In this document: positions 43,311 through 53,984 of the stretch, piece after piece
Layout: the number at the start of each line of letters is the position of its first letter
Numbering within the stretch: the stretch's first letter is position 1
Assembly: GCA_031841125.1 (NCBI GenBank)
Contig: CM063110.1
Location: 51,683,946 to 51,747,945, forward strand
Direction of reading: 5' to 3'
DNA length: 64,000 nt
DNA from: Acanthococcus lagerstroemiae
Taxonomy: Eukaryota > Arthropoda > Insecta > Hemiptera > Eriococcidae
Translations under genes and position numbers: made by a program
The notes under the pieces: generated by a model
Told to the model about the DNA's origin: nothing
The model's input: only the letters and a program-made list of their open reading frames with translations
Databases searched by the model: none

Positions 43311-43581
43311 ACAGCGCTTAGGACGCTTTCAGATTGTGACGAACTGACGGTGCTTTTGAAACAAGACCTGTACTTACTGAAATACTGAATTTGTTCTCCA
43401 ACCATTTGTTTCGTTGTAGTATTCGATGGTGCTACTCTTTTCTCACAAACAATAAACCAAACCGAACTCAGTAACAGGGACTAGTCCACCAGATTTTCAC
43501 TGACAACCAATTGAAACACAGAACATGACAAGACCGTTTACCATATGGTACTACCTTAATTGAATCGGTGAAAACCGAAAG

Positions 43582-43851
43582 ATGGTTGAATCCAAAAGGG
43601 ACCATTTATCGGCCCGAGAAAATGATAGAAAGCACGAGACAAGTGAGATTATGCCCATCGGGCGCGAGAGAAAATCTGAATTTTTGAAAAGGCTGTCTGC
43701 TATGTCTGTCCGCTTTTACATCTTTTTCTTTGTAACTGCAATAGCAGTCATGATGGATTTACTATGCAGATACATACATTACAGACGAACTAAGAATGCA
43801 AATCAGTTTCTGCGACTTAGTAGTATCAGATTCTGTAGTACGTATATCTGA
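43582..43851 (+). other. Small membrane-like ORF, left member of inverted pair
   Basis: The 89-codon frame has a charged N-terminus (ESKRDHLSARENDRKHE), then RERKSEFLKRLSAMSV, one hydrophobic stretch FYIFFFVTAIAVMMDLL (about residues 53-69), and CRYIHYRRTKNANQF. The hydrophobic core and what follows are matched at protein level by a minus-strand frame ending at 43855. The family is unknown. It could be a fragment of a membrane-protein gene or a chance frame in a long hairpin element. Confidence 0.35.
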
Positions 43852-43854
43852 AGC

Positions 43855-44035
43855 TCATTGCAGAAGGTGATTTTTTGCATTTCTATTTTGTCGATAATGC
43901 GTGTATCTGCAAAGTAGATATATCATGATTACTGTTGCAGTTATGAAGAAAAAGAAATAACAGCTGACAGATAAAGTAGGAAGTCTTAAAGAAAGAAAAA
44001 AAAAGAAAAAAACATATTTCATCTCGCGGGCGGGT
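43855..44035 (-). other. Small membrane-like ORF, right member of inverted pair
   Basis: Read on the minus strand: SRKPAREMKYV, a Phe run, RLPTLSVSCYFFFFITATV, IMIYLLCRYTHYRQNRNAKN and a TGA at 43857-43855. Compared with the plus-strand copy, LLCRY-HYR and NA are shared, many differences are conservative, and there is one in-frame poly-F expansion. The two copies end tail to tail about 4 bp apart. Confidence 0.35.
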
Positions 44036-44148
44036 TTGCGAGAGAGTTTCTTTTATATGGACACGGATATGTCTAATATGGTTCGCCATGCATAAGAGGA
44101 AAATTCCGCAGAAAACGTTCCGCAGAAAAACGTTACCATTGTAATGTA

Positions 44149-46211
44149 CCCAGTGTGGTACAGATCATCACGCAACATAGGAAAATCCCATAGAGCGCAC
44201 GTTTGTGTGTACCACTGTGGAAAACGTCATAATGGTACATAAAAACACGCAACAGATAAGAAAATGGTTTTGCAGAATTTAATCATGAAGAATTTCGTAT
44301 TTTGTAGTTCGTAGTATTTGGTGAAAAACTCCTAAGGTTTTTGAAGAATTGTATCGACAATTTTCAGGTAAAATGTTCTCCGAAGAATTTAATCGAAAAT
44401 CGAGAAAAATCTTCGGGAAAATTCTTTAATGACTAGGAATTTCATCTAACATTTTAGCAGAAAAAAATTCCAATAATTTCCGAAGAATCTCTTCGAACCT
44501 TCTTTAGGAAAAATGTCCACTATTTTCCAAAGAATTTCTTTAAAAATCTTCGGGAAAATTTTCCGATAATTTCTGAAGAATTTCGTAGGAAATATTCGGG
44601 GGAACTCTGATGATTTGAAGAATTTTCTGAAAAATCATTAGAAAGCATGCATGCTTGATGATCTAATTTTTGATTCGATTAAATCGAAAATCAGGAAATA
44701 ATTATTATAATTAAGGGTAGTTAATCCATAATTAATTTCCTCATCTTGGATGAGGTCACGTCATGCCAGCTAACAAGAACCAGTTTAATCCCGCTGGGGG
44801 CAGTGCGTGAAGCTGTGATCCAATCAATTGAACCACGTCATATTTACAGCGACCCCCACCCCCTCTCTCAAATGTCCAAGATCTGATGTACTCGGGTGAG
44901 GTAAATTTGCCCGACAGTTAGTTTCTGCGCGCTGTACACGTGACTATGATTGTGATTCATTGTGTTTGGTGTTATTCTAAGTCGTGAAGAACCTTATCCG
45001 TTTATTCTACAAGTCGTGTTACATGAGTCTTCTACCCTTCTTGGTTACAATCTTGAGGAAAGCGATCCTCCAAATTTGAGAAAGAATAATTTTGCCCTCT
45101 TTGTGGGCCCCTCTTAAGAAAAATCTCGATAATTCATAAACTGGCTGCTTTACCTTTAATGGCACCTTGTCGCCGATTGACATAATAAAAGGTTCTCGAA
45201 GAATTTTGATAAAATTTTTTGGAAGACATTAAATTTTTTTCTCAAAGATCTCCTATGAAATTCTTTAAAAACCATCGGAGTTCTCCCCCGAATATTTTCG
45301 ATGAAATTCTTCATAAATAAACAGAAAATTTTCCAGAAGTGATTTGTTGAGATTCTTCGAAAAACATTCGAAATTTTTTAAAAAGATTTCCGATAAAAAT
45401 CTTTGGAAGTATTTCCGATGAAATTTCTTAAAATCATCGGATATTGTTCCCGAAGATTCTCGATGAGATTCTTTGGAGATCATCGAACATTTTCCCTGAA
45501 GATTGTTTTATTAAAAATTCTTCAAAAACCATCGAAGATTTTCCCCGAATATTTCCACGAGATTCTTCAAAAATCATCGGAAAATTTTCTCGAAGGATTT
45601 TGATGAAATTTTTTGGAAAACATTGGAAATTTTCCCGAAGATTTCCTATGAGATTCTTTGGAATTTTTTAAATAAAAGTTCCCTATACAAAATTCCTTGG
45701 AGATCATCGAACATTCTTTCTGATGATTTTTCATAAAATTCTTCAAACCATCAGAGTTCCCCCGAATATTTCCTACGAAATTCTTCAGAAATTATCGGAA
45801 AATTTCCCCGAAGATTTTTAAAGAAATTCTTTGGAAAATAGTGGACATTTTTCCTAAAGAAGGTTCGAAGAGATTTTTCGGAAATTATTGGAATTTTTTT
45901 CTGCTAAAATGTTAGATGAAATTCCTAGTCATCAAAGAATTTTCCCGAAGATTTTTCTTGATTTTTGATTGAATTCTTCGGAAAACACTTTACCTGAAGA
46001 TTGTTGATACAATTCTTTAAAAACCTTCGGAGTTTTTCACCGAATACTACGAACTACAAAATACGAAATTCTTCATGGTTAAATTCTGCAAAACCATTTT
46101 CTTATCTGTTGCGTGTTGTTATGTACCATTATGACGTTTTCCACAGTGGTACACACGAACGTGTGCTCTATGGAATGTTCCTATGTTGCGTGATGATCTG
46201 TACCACACTGT
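44149..46211. mobile_element. Foldback-type element with ~500-bp inverted arms
   Basis: The left arm (44151 to about 44650) and right arm (about 45710 to 46210) are near-identical inverted repeats starting CAGTGTGGTACAGATCATCA. Inner parts of the arms, and 45180-45710, are made of degenerate units such as TTCTTCGGAAAA and GAATTTTCCCGAAGATTT, the tandem sub-repeats typical of foldback elements. ATGTA flanks it on both sides (44144-44148, 46212-46216), and ATGTA occurs once at the matching place in the 57.5-kb relative (57546-57550). The 0.5-kb middle (44650-45180) has no recognised gene. Confidence 0.88.
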
Positions 46212-46326
46212 ATGTAATTACGTGTTCCTCTTCACGCAGTCATTTGTTCCATTGCGTTTCGACTGGCCGACACGGAGAAGGCCGAGCAAAGCCGAGAATG
46301 GACGACCAGAGAAGGCATTAGAATGT

Positions 46327-46792
46327 CGTCACTTTTCAATACAACCATGTTATGTCCAAATTTTTCGATGTTTGGATTTTTACAGTTTCGGGTAGGGTTT
46401 AAAAAGGTCTTTACATAGGTAGTAGTCTGAAAGCCAAAAACTCAAACATGAAAAAATTAAACCCTAAAATACAATTGTGCTATGTCCAAACGTAAACCTT
46501 TTCGTACAATACAACTACTGTGTGAATTGATGAATTGAAGCAGCTTGACTGTAATCACACTGATCGTAGCTTGTTTGATGGTAATTCGTGATTAAAATGT
46601 CATTTTTAATTGATATTAATAGCATTATTATCGAGATTCCATATCAGGATGGTACAGAACCAGATACATTATTATCAGCCAGAGTAATAGAAACTGAAAC
46701 CAAATTAATTTTGTTGGTAGTTGAAAACTTCTTTATCAGTTTACTCGAAAACTTGTAATCTGGACATAGCATGGTTGTATTGAAAAGCGACG
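46327..46792. mobile_element. 466-bp MITE with 4-bp target duplication
   Basis: Ends begin CGTCACTTTTCAATACAACC and, inverted from the right, CGTCGCTTTTCAATACAACC; the match continues through ATGTTATGTCCA / ATGCTATGTCCA, giving over 30 bp of inverted repeat with few mismatches. ATGT lies on both sides (46323-46326, 46793-46796); the unoccupied relative has ATGC at 57657-57660. No coding sequence. The superfamily was not assigned. Confidence 0.88.
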
Positions 46793-46855
46793 ATGTGGGT
46801 ATGCGCATCAACTGAACGCAGTCCCCTGGACAACATATCCATGTAACAATGTCTT

Positions 46856-49189
46856 TCCATACCGCAGCCGGATTCTTTTCTTTTTTATTTCTATGAAATT
46901 TGCAAATGAGCAAATGAAGAAGTGAACTTAAACATACCAGAAAAAAGTGATAATAGCCGCACAGGATAAATTACATGGGAATCTAATAATAGATGTTCCA
47001 AATCTCATTTTAAAATAATCATAAAATTTACATAACAATCGAAAAAACAGTTTTTTTAAAAGAAAGTTTTGTAAATAAATTGAACGATGTTTTGGATTAC
47101 AGAGATCTGTGCGCCTTAGCGGGATGACTCTTTCATTCGAATTTCGTGAAATTCTGACTGCAGGGAGAGCTAATATCTGCTATATTCCGAGGTACACTTT
47201 CCTCTACCATAAGCGTGACAACAAAGTTCTTACACTAATCACCAATTCATTTTCTATTCTTTGAACCTGATCTCTGAAGTGGATAAGTTTACATGAAGTA
47301 ACCCATAATACTGGCATTATCCGCATAAACTTCCCTTTAATTTTGTTTCTGTTATTTTTCTTGTTACAGGAGTTACTTGCAAATTGACGGAGCCATATTA
47401 TATTATCAAAAGTTGGTAAGTACCTTGTGCTGCTTCAATTTATTTTCTTTCCGGGGTGAGGTGAATTGCGAACAAATAAAGTTTTGCGAATCGGAGCTTT
47501 GTAAGGCTCGTTACAACTGCGTCAAGTTATTAGAATGCGCTATCTTTTTTCTTTCTTTAAATATGCAATCTAATTTGTAGTAAGAATTCGTTGACTGGCT
47601 TTTTCCCCCGATAAGTTCGGAACGCCAGCTTGTGAACTCGTTATAGGTCAGCCCTTCGTTTCAAAGAAAGTTTTATAATTAATTTTTGATATAGATTTTT
47701 AAAACTTTCGTGTTTGAAAAGAAAATTAAAATAACACGTAGGGCGTCCGACATTACGAGTATATAGCGTTTGAGGCATGGAGTTCAAAAAAGTATGATTC
47801 GTTAAATACGACATCGTATGAGTTTTCGGAGTAGAATAATGCCTGATGACGCATGCCCTGGGACTCATTAACGTACTCCGTAGACTGTTTAATGATAGGT
47901 TTCGGATCGGCTCGCGGTTTTCTTTATGTTTTTTTTTTTTTTGTTTTTTGAGAACCGAGAACGGTGAACGGCAAATTTCTGCAGCCTTCTGCTGCGGAAG
48001 AGAACCACCAACCGAGACGGAATATACCGTGTGCAGAAAAGAAAACGTAGATCTCGAACGAGGAAAATAAGGTTTCGAAATTTAAACTGCAAACAAATTT
48101 TAAGAGTTTTGCAAAATCTACGCTGCAGCCACGGCATATGTCTGTCGATAATCGCTCGAACTCTCGAGACGCAGTTATTTTAAATAGCGTTTTGTTTTTT
48201 TTATCAAGTGTACACGGATAATTTATGCGACAATAATAATTGCATCAGAGTACGTCTATTGATAAAGTTTAATAAGTTCTTTAAATACATTTTTCTTTCT
48301 TTCTTCCATCTGCATCACAATTTGCATGTTTTTCTTTTTCTTTTTCTTTCGTATAACAATCAATTATCGTAACGCAAATCCTTTTAGCATCGCAGTGAAG
48401 GTTACATCGGTTACGTTTTCTTTCCTCATTTTCCCCTTTTTCTTATTTGGAAATATAAGTAGAATAACATGAATTACTCATACCGAACTCAAATAAATTT
48501 ATACGTGGATGCTGGAAGAACGACCAGAACCATTAAACTGACTAGAAATGATTGGAACGACAATTAATATAGCTGACCAAGTTGGACAAAAATAATTGTA
48601 AATAAATCATTGCCTCAAAAAAATATCTACACGTTCAATCAGTCACTTTTCCGACGCGACATTGTGATCAAATTAGGTACAGAATTCGACATAAAGGTTC
48701 AGTTATCGCATTGAAATCGACTTTGAATCGAATTATGCATCGACTTTGATGTAAAATTCTATCCGGAAGTTAATGTCCGCGGGGTAATTCGACTTCTGTA
48801 TAGAATTTATGATCAGATTTGACTGCAGTGTCGTGTTGAAACAGTGAAGAATTTTGAATGTCGACAGAAGAATCGATTTTTGTATTTGCTGTGTTCCAAG
48901 GGTGAGCACAATCAAATTCAGCTGAAAATAGTCTAGCACAATAACAAAAAAAAAATTTACGAGTTGGAACTTAACCCTGGAACAGGCCCAAGCTAACGTC
49001 AGGGCAACCAGGGCGATAGCAGCAGGCGCGCCGCCCTGGGTAGCACATGAGAGCGGAGCCGAGCTTCTTTATATTGTACCCTTATGGCTCATGCCGTAGT
49101 TGAACATCAAATGCCCTGGCACACACAAGCGGTTAACTACGGGCCTGCGCTGAAATCATCCACGGTACCCAAATACATCGCAACTTTAT
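46856..49189. other. No gene recognised; one candidate exon
   Basis: AT-rich unique DNA. Apart from the splice-bounded segment at 47370-47415 there is no coding indication. Near 48980-49060 the text (CAGGGCAACCAGGGCG, CCGCCCTGGGTAGCAC) resembles a decayed hAT-type MITE. Confidence 0.5.
47370..47415 (+). CDS. Candidate internal exon, 46 bp
   Basis: A pyrimidine-rich tract ending TTTTTCTTGTTACAG (to 47369) is followed by 46 bp and then GTAAGTAC, a consensus donor (GT at 47416). Two frames are open across the segment: SYLQIDGAILYYQKL and VTCKLTEPYYIIKS. Neither gives a recognisable family, and no neighbouring exons were found. It may be chance. Confidence 0.2.
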
Positions 49190-50240
49190 AAGCAAGAAAC
49201 AATATGGCCTTGTTAGGGGCAGAGGAATGACTGATGCAGTTTCCGGCTACATAAGATATCTATCCAGAGTCTAAGAATGGTTTAACCACTGTAGGTATTT
49301 ATCTGGATATAAAGAAAACTTTTGACACAGCTCATCATCCGAAATTCCTGAACAAATTCGAAGCTATGGGATTTAGAGGCTTTCTTCTTGGATCGTTCAA
49401 GTTAACCTGCAGGGAAGAACTATGACGGAGGAGATAAATGGGAAGGAAGCTGGGCGACTTAAATCAAAGCAGGTGTCTCACTGGGGACCCCTCTGCTCTT
49501 TTTCATTTACGTAAATGATCTGCGCGAAATGAACAAGCGTAGAAGGATTTTCTGTTTCGCGGACGACACAGCATTCGTATACAGAGGATGATGAAGTATT
49601 TCAGAAAATAAACGAGGATTTGGTTAAGATAGCCACGTTGTTTGAAAAGAGTGGGTTACGTCCGAACGTCAGTACAGCCAGATTTGTACACTTTGGCCAC
49701 CAGGATTCAACAATTAAAAAAGGGACGTATAATCATCGCGAGTAATGACGGGGAGTCCATCCCAAACAATGAAATTGAAGAGACGTCCGAAATGAAGAAC
49801 TGGAAGCTAAAGTGAAACATGCCATTGGAGGAGCTCAAACAGAAAATGCGGAAACCCAATTATCTGATGTACTACCTCCGGAGCTTTTTCCATGACCACT
49901 TCGTAATCAAAATTTACAAAGAGCTATACACGAGTCTTCATCGAGGTATGCGTTAGGGATCTGGAAAGGAGAAGCTGGCCACACTAAGGCTTTCTCTGTG
50001 CTGCAGCGAGCTGTAATTCGGAGATCTACAGTTCAGCGAAACACGATCCAGAGAAAAGGACCTTTTGTGTTTAGAGAGCTCAAAATCCTCCCTCTGAATG
50101 AAACTTCACTCACTAGCAACGTGTGTATTTGCCGCCAAAAACCGAGTAAATTTGTGCTCGTAATGCGGGGGGCATCCCACCCGAACCATTGGAGACAACC
50201 CAGAAATAAAACCACCAAAATTAAGGAACTAAGACACTGA
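49190..50240 (+). pseudogene. CR1/jockey-type LINE reverse transcriptase relic
   Basis: Plus strand, over several frames: KQYGLVRGRGMTDAVSGYIR, motif A in GIYLDIKKTFDTAHHPKFL, KAGVSLGTPLLFFIYVNDLR (motif B), catalytic FADDTAFVYRG, then after a decayed stretch IKIYKELYTSLHRG, GHTKAFSVLQRAVIRRS and KGPFVFRELKILPLNETSL. The final part lies in the open frame 49998-50240. Motif order is that of CR1/jockey ORF2. The endonuclease is absent and there are many stops and frame changes. It belongs to a different lineage or age class from the minus-strand copy at 18-20 kb. Confidence 0.88.
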
Positions 50241-50520
50241 GAAACAACTCGACTATTAAGCGGATGTGAATTTTAATAGGACCATTCGAGAACTGAGAGA
50301 GGACCTTAGAAGGGAAGGAAAAAAAGAAAAGGAACCGTACTGAGGCAATCAAAAAATTCAAAAGCAAATTGACCTCTCTCATGTTACAAGAAAATTGAAA
50401 ACCATGCTGTAGGCGAATAATCGAGGACCATGTAGCTGTCTATCAATATATTTATACCCTAATTTATAGTTTATTTATTTTAGTATTTTATATGCTTTTA
50501 CTGCTGGTTATTCATGTCTC
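50241..50520. other. Probable LINE 3' remainder
   Basis: GGACCATTCGAGAACTGAGA and a GAAGGGAAGG run follow the LINE relic; no coding signal. The end of the LINE could not be fixed. Confidence 0.35.
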
Positions 50521-50965
50521 TATGATCTACATCCTTGGTGCCATTAACCCCAATCTTCAGAGCGTGCTATCTATCTATCTTGATTGGTACTGCTGCAGTA
50601 GCTATGTTTACTCCGGTTTTTTTTTGGGGGGGGGAGATAAACCCTGTTCACTAGTTTTCCGCCTCAGGGAATCGAATCCGAGTTGCCAGGATGCGAAGGG
50701 ACAAGGGAACAAACGTACAGAATGAAAATGAGTAAGAAATCCTATGATCTACACCCTTGATGCTCTGAACCCCAATCTACAGAGCACACTATCTATCCAT
50801 CTTGATTGGTACTGCTGTGGTCGCTCCGTTTGTTCGGATGTTGCGGGGAGAGAGACAAAACCTGTTCACCAGTTTCCCGCCACAGGGAATCGAATTCGCG
50901 TTGAAAAAAATGCGAGGCGGGTAAACGCACAGAAAGGAATAGACAAGGTGAAGGTAAGCTTGCTG
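50521..50965 (+). repeat. Tandem duplication, 222-bp period
   Basis: TATGATCTACA starts at 50521 and again at 50743. Each copy goes on with AACCCCAATCT, CAGAGC, CTATCTAT, TCTTGATTGGTACTGCTG, CTGTTCAC and CAGGGAATCGAAT. The first copy has long T and G runs (50617-50634). GGGAATCGAATCC has a faint pol III B-box look, but no A box was found. Confidence 0.85.
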
Positions 50966-51377
50966 TTGTCGTATCTTTGATCTTGAATCTCCAAGCTTTC
51001 TTCATTAGAAGTGATTCGGCCAAATGACAAACTTAAGTGGGAGAGCCGACAAACCTTCATAGCTATATTTTTAGTTCATCTCCGATATTGTGGCTCCTTA
51101 CACAAACTGACAAGCTTTATTTTTGATTTCTTACATCACATTACTTTGATAAGAAATCAAGGTAACAACAGTAATAAAAAATTTCTCGAAACTGAAACTC
51201 GAGCCTCCATTCTCGATTTTCATCACCTCCCATATCGGCACAAATACGGGGTCATAAGCTAAGAACCAAGGAGTCAGTTGAAAAATCAAGGATATCACTT
51301 TTGTTTTATTCATTTTCTTGTTTAAAAATTTTGCCATTGGAGAAATTAGATTTACTTCACCTTCCACACACAAGGAA
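50966..51377. other. No gene recognised
   Basis: Unique AT-rich DNA with short opposing open frames. Confidence 0.55.
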
Positions 51378-51537
51378 CCCGATGCGCAGTCAGTTACCCT
51401 CTAGTTAGCCGCGGAAAAGTTACCCATTTGCAACCCTCGGTTACCCTCAAATTATCCTCAGAATAGCCAGAAACCCATCAGTTACCTTTGGTTCCCCTTT
51501 AGTTACTCGGGTAACTGGTAGGATTTTGCGCATTTGG
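51378..51537. mobile_element. CCCGATGCGCA MITE, copy 1
   Basis: Starts CCCGATGCGCAGTCAGTTAC, contains CCGCGGAAAAGTTACCC and GGTTCCCCTTTAGTTACTCG, and ends GGGTAACTGGTAGGATTTTG then CGCATTTGG, an imperfect inverse of the start. Copies 2 and 3 share all these blocks. Confidence 0.8.
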
Positions 51538-52832
51538 AAGTAGAGTCATTGAGAAAACAAATGTTCAGCGTAGAACGTGTCGGACAGGCCAGCCTGGCTG
51601 GTTAGCAACCGCTAATGAGTCTTTGAAGAGTGCATTTTTACATTCGTTTGTCAGAAGTCGTTTATTATAAGAGGTGTATGGGTAATGCTCAATGCGAGCT
51701 TATTGTCTGGCCAGTCTGAGGATTACTGTCGTGAAGCTGACATAAAAACAAGTATACTATAATATCTTATAAATATAAAACTTGCTACTTGGAATTAAAA
51801 GCATTTGAGGCTTAACAACGAACCAATCAGGCGCTTCCGCCAAGATCGTAAATATCAACGATGAGACGGAGTCAGCCACAATGTTATTTACAAAATCGGC
51901 TTTGGAAAATCCTGGTAGCAAATCGGAGGATGGCAAAATTTGGAAAGTAGAGTTTTTTAAAAGTATTTTTAGGTAGGCTTCATCCGAACTTATTTACATT
52001 TTAGTCAAAATTTTCACAGTCTACTCCCCTCCCCATCATCCACATCGAAAAAAACTTGCTAGTTCCGGCCCTGACTTCCGCGAATGCGCTCATTCATTAT
52101 GCCGAGTAGAGACCAGTTTCCGTGCCAACCCGCAAATTGATCGCGTAGTGGGCGATAAGATCTGAATATTTCATACGAATAAAAATACTGGGTACAATCA
52201 GAATCACAAACAGTTAATTAATTGTACTGATTGTAACGCACCATTGTCAAGACCCGTCAATTTAAATAATATCTCATAGGTAGCATTATGCGTCCATTAT
52301 GTATTTTTGTATTTTTTTTTTTTAATAATCTTTTGTTATTCCTTTTACAAGAGCATATGGGTCGATTTAGACTTGGGTGAAGAATATTCCGTTCGATATC
52401 AGTCGATTGTCATTTGATTATTGTTGACGTTCAGGCATTATCGGTCAGATCAAATATCGGTAATAGTCGAGTGGAAATCGACCGCTATCGAGTGATAGTA
52501 AGCTCGCAAACTCCCAAGTCTGAGCCCTCTTGGCCTATTTCTGGGCACTTGTCGGTGTTTTCCATCCTTCCACTCTAGCTTATTCCACTCTTGTTCATCA
52601 CTTCTGGGTTGTCTTGTCAGTTTTTAGATGTTCATTACCTACTTTCGGAATTCTCATCAATTTCCAGCTGTTTTTCAGTTCTAATCATAACGTTGGATGT
52701 TTCTGGCCATTTTAGGCCATCCATGGTCAATGGTCGTGTTCAGTCATACTTTTCTACCTATATAGATATTTCATTAGTTAATTGGTCAGATTTTGTCAAC
52801 TTGACCATTTTTGGTAAAATTTAGTCGTTTTT
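51538..52832. other. No gene recognised; degenerate TTGGTC/TTTTCAG tract
   Basis: 52060-52076 has AGTTCCGGCCCTGA, a lone hAT-like right end. 52530-52800 is a loose repetition of TTCTGGGCA, TTTCAG, GTTCATTAC and TTTTGGCC words, similar to 23270-23480 and the units of the 54-kb satellite. Confidence 0.5.
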
Positions 52833-53031
52833 CCCGATGCGCAATCAGTTACCCTCTAGTTACCCAGTTACCCGCGGAAAAGTTAGGTATCTATTTGTTA
52901 CCCTCAGATTACCCTTGTTCCCCTTTAGTTACCCGGGTAACTGGCGGGATATTTGTTACCCTCGGTTACCCTCAGATTACCCTTGTTCCCCTTTAGTTAT
53001 CCGGGTAACTGGTGGGATTTCGCGCATCGGG
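52833..53031. mobile_element. CCCGATGCGCA MITE, copy 2, with internal duplication
   Basis: Starts CCCGATGCGCAATCAGTTAC and ends GGTGGGATTTCGCGCATCGGG, giving a clean 10-bp terminal inverted repeat. The segment GTTACCCTCAGATTACCC through GGGTAACTGG occurs twice in tandem (about 62-bp step), which makes this copy longer than the others. Confidence 0.85.
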
Positions 53032-53984
53032 TTGACATGTGTAAGTGGTTTTTACTATTTTTGAAATCAGTTTCGGGTGATCTGCCAGTTTAGGCTATCG
53101 ATCTGTTTTGGGCTGTTCATTACTTTAGATATTCCATAACACGGGGTAACTTCGCTCACTTTTTTTTTGTACTTTCAAGTTTGACGTGCTCTACAGACTG
53201 TAAAAACTGAGTTGGAAAACTAGGACATTTTTTGAAATTTTGATGGGACATTGTGAAATACCCCGAAGGATTGTGACATTCTTCGCCTCACAAATTTTTC
53301 CACATATTTATGAAGTAAGTGTGTCAAATGGCACCACAATGGGGTGACACTGCACACGAGGGTACGATTGAATGAAGAAAAAATTGTAAATGTAGTGTTG
53401 TCTATTAAAAAGGCCATGTAACTCCAAACTGATATACTATGCATACTAATGTATGCATTTAAAAAAAAATCAACTATGAGAACTGTATTCTTCCTTTATT
53501 CCAAAAATTATGAGGGAAAAAAAAATCAAGTGAGACCATTCCTTCGAAAGGCCAAGACCCTAATACTCAAACAGATTTATGTCCTCAGTATCTCCAAACG
53601 TCATAAACATCCGATTTGTAATTATTGTTCAATCACTAGCAATAAGACAGAACATCGAATTTGATCATTTACTGGCTTGAATAACAAATATATAATTGTA
53701 TGTAAAAACACCCCATCCATGATTCTTTTCAGTTTTTCACCAATTGCTGCGTCCCTATATCATGACCAAGATCAAATTCTGCGTGGAATGTTACCAAAGG
53801 CACACAGTTTCTTTTGATTTTCACTTATTATCTGAAACAATTTCTGCAACGTAATTTTAATACACTTTTTGAAGCTCTGCACAAACGGCCTGACAACACT
53901 GCCTGGAACTGCCAGAATTACACCAAGCCAGTTTCACAGGATAGCTAAAATATCATGCATTAAAATGAGTCACGGGTTAGTGTT
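53032..53984. other. No gene recognised
   Basis: Unique sequence; small open frames at 53220-53444 (-) and 53449-53664 (+) have no recognisable motifs. Confidence 0.55.

Larger units (their letters stand above)
44055..46855. mobile_element. Outer TIR element carrying two nested insertions
   Basis: Left end ACACGGATATGT (44061 on) and right end ACATATCCATGT (to about 46843) are inverted. Inside are CGTTCCGCAGAAAAACGTTA (left) and GGCCGACACGGAGAA, GAATGGACGACCAGA and GGGTATGCGC (right). The same ordered motifs occur uninterrupted at 57450-57705. The element here is expanded from about 0.26 kb to 2.8 kb by the insertions at 44149-46211 and 46327-46792. No coding region belongs to it. Confidence 0.75.

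Noticed and set aside
50521..50965. tRNA or SINE head in the 222-bp duplication
   Set aside because: GGGAATCGAATCC resembles a B box, but there is no A box at the required distance on either strand.
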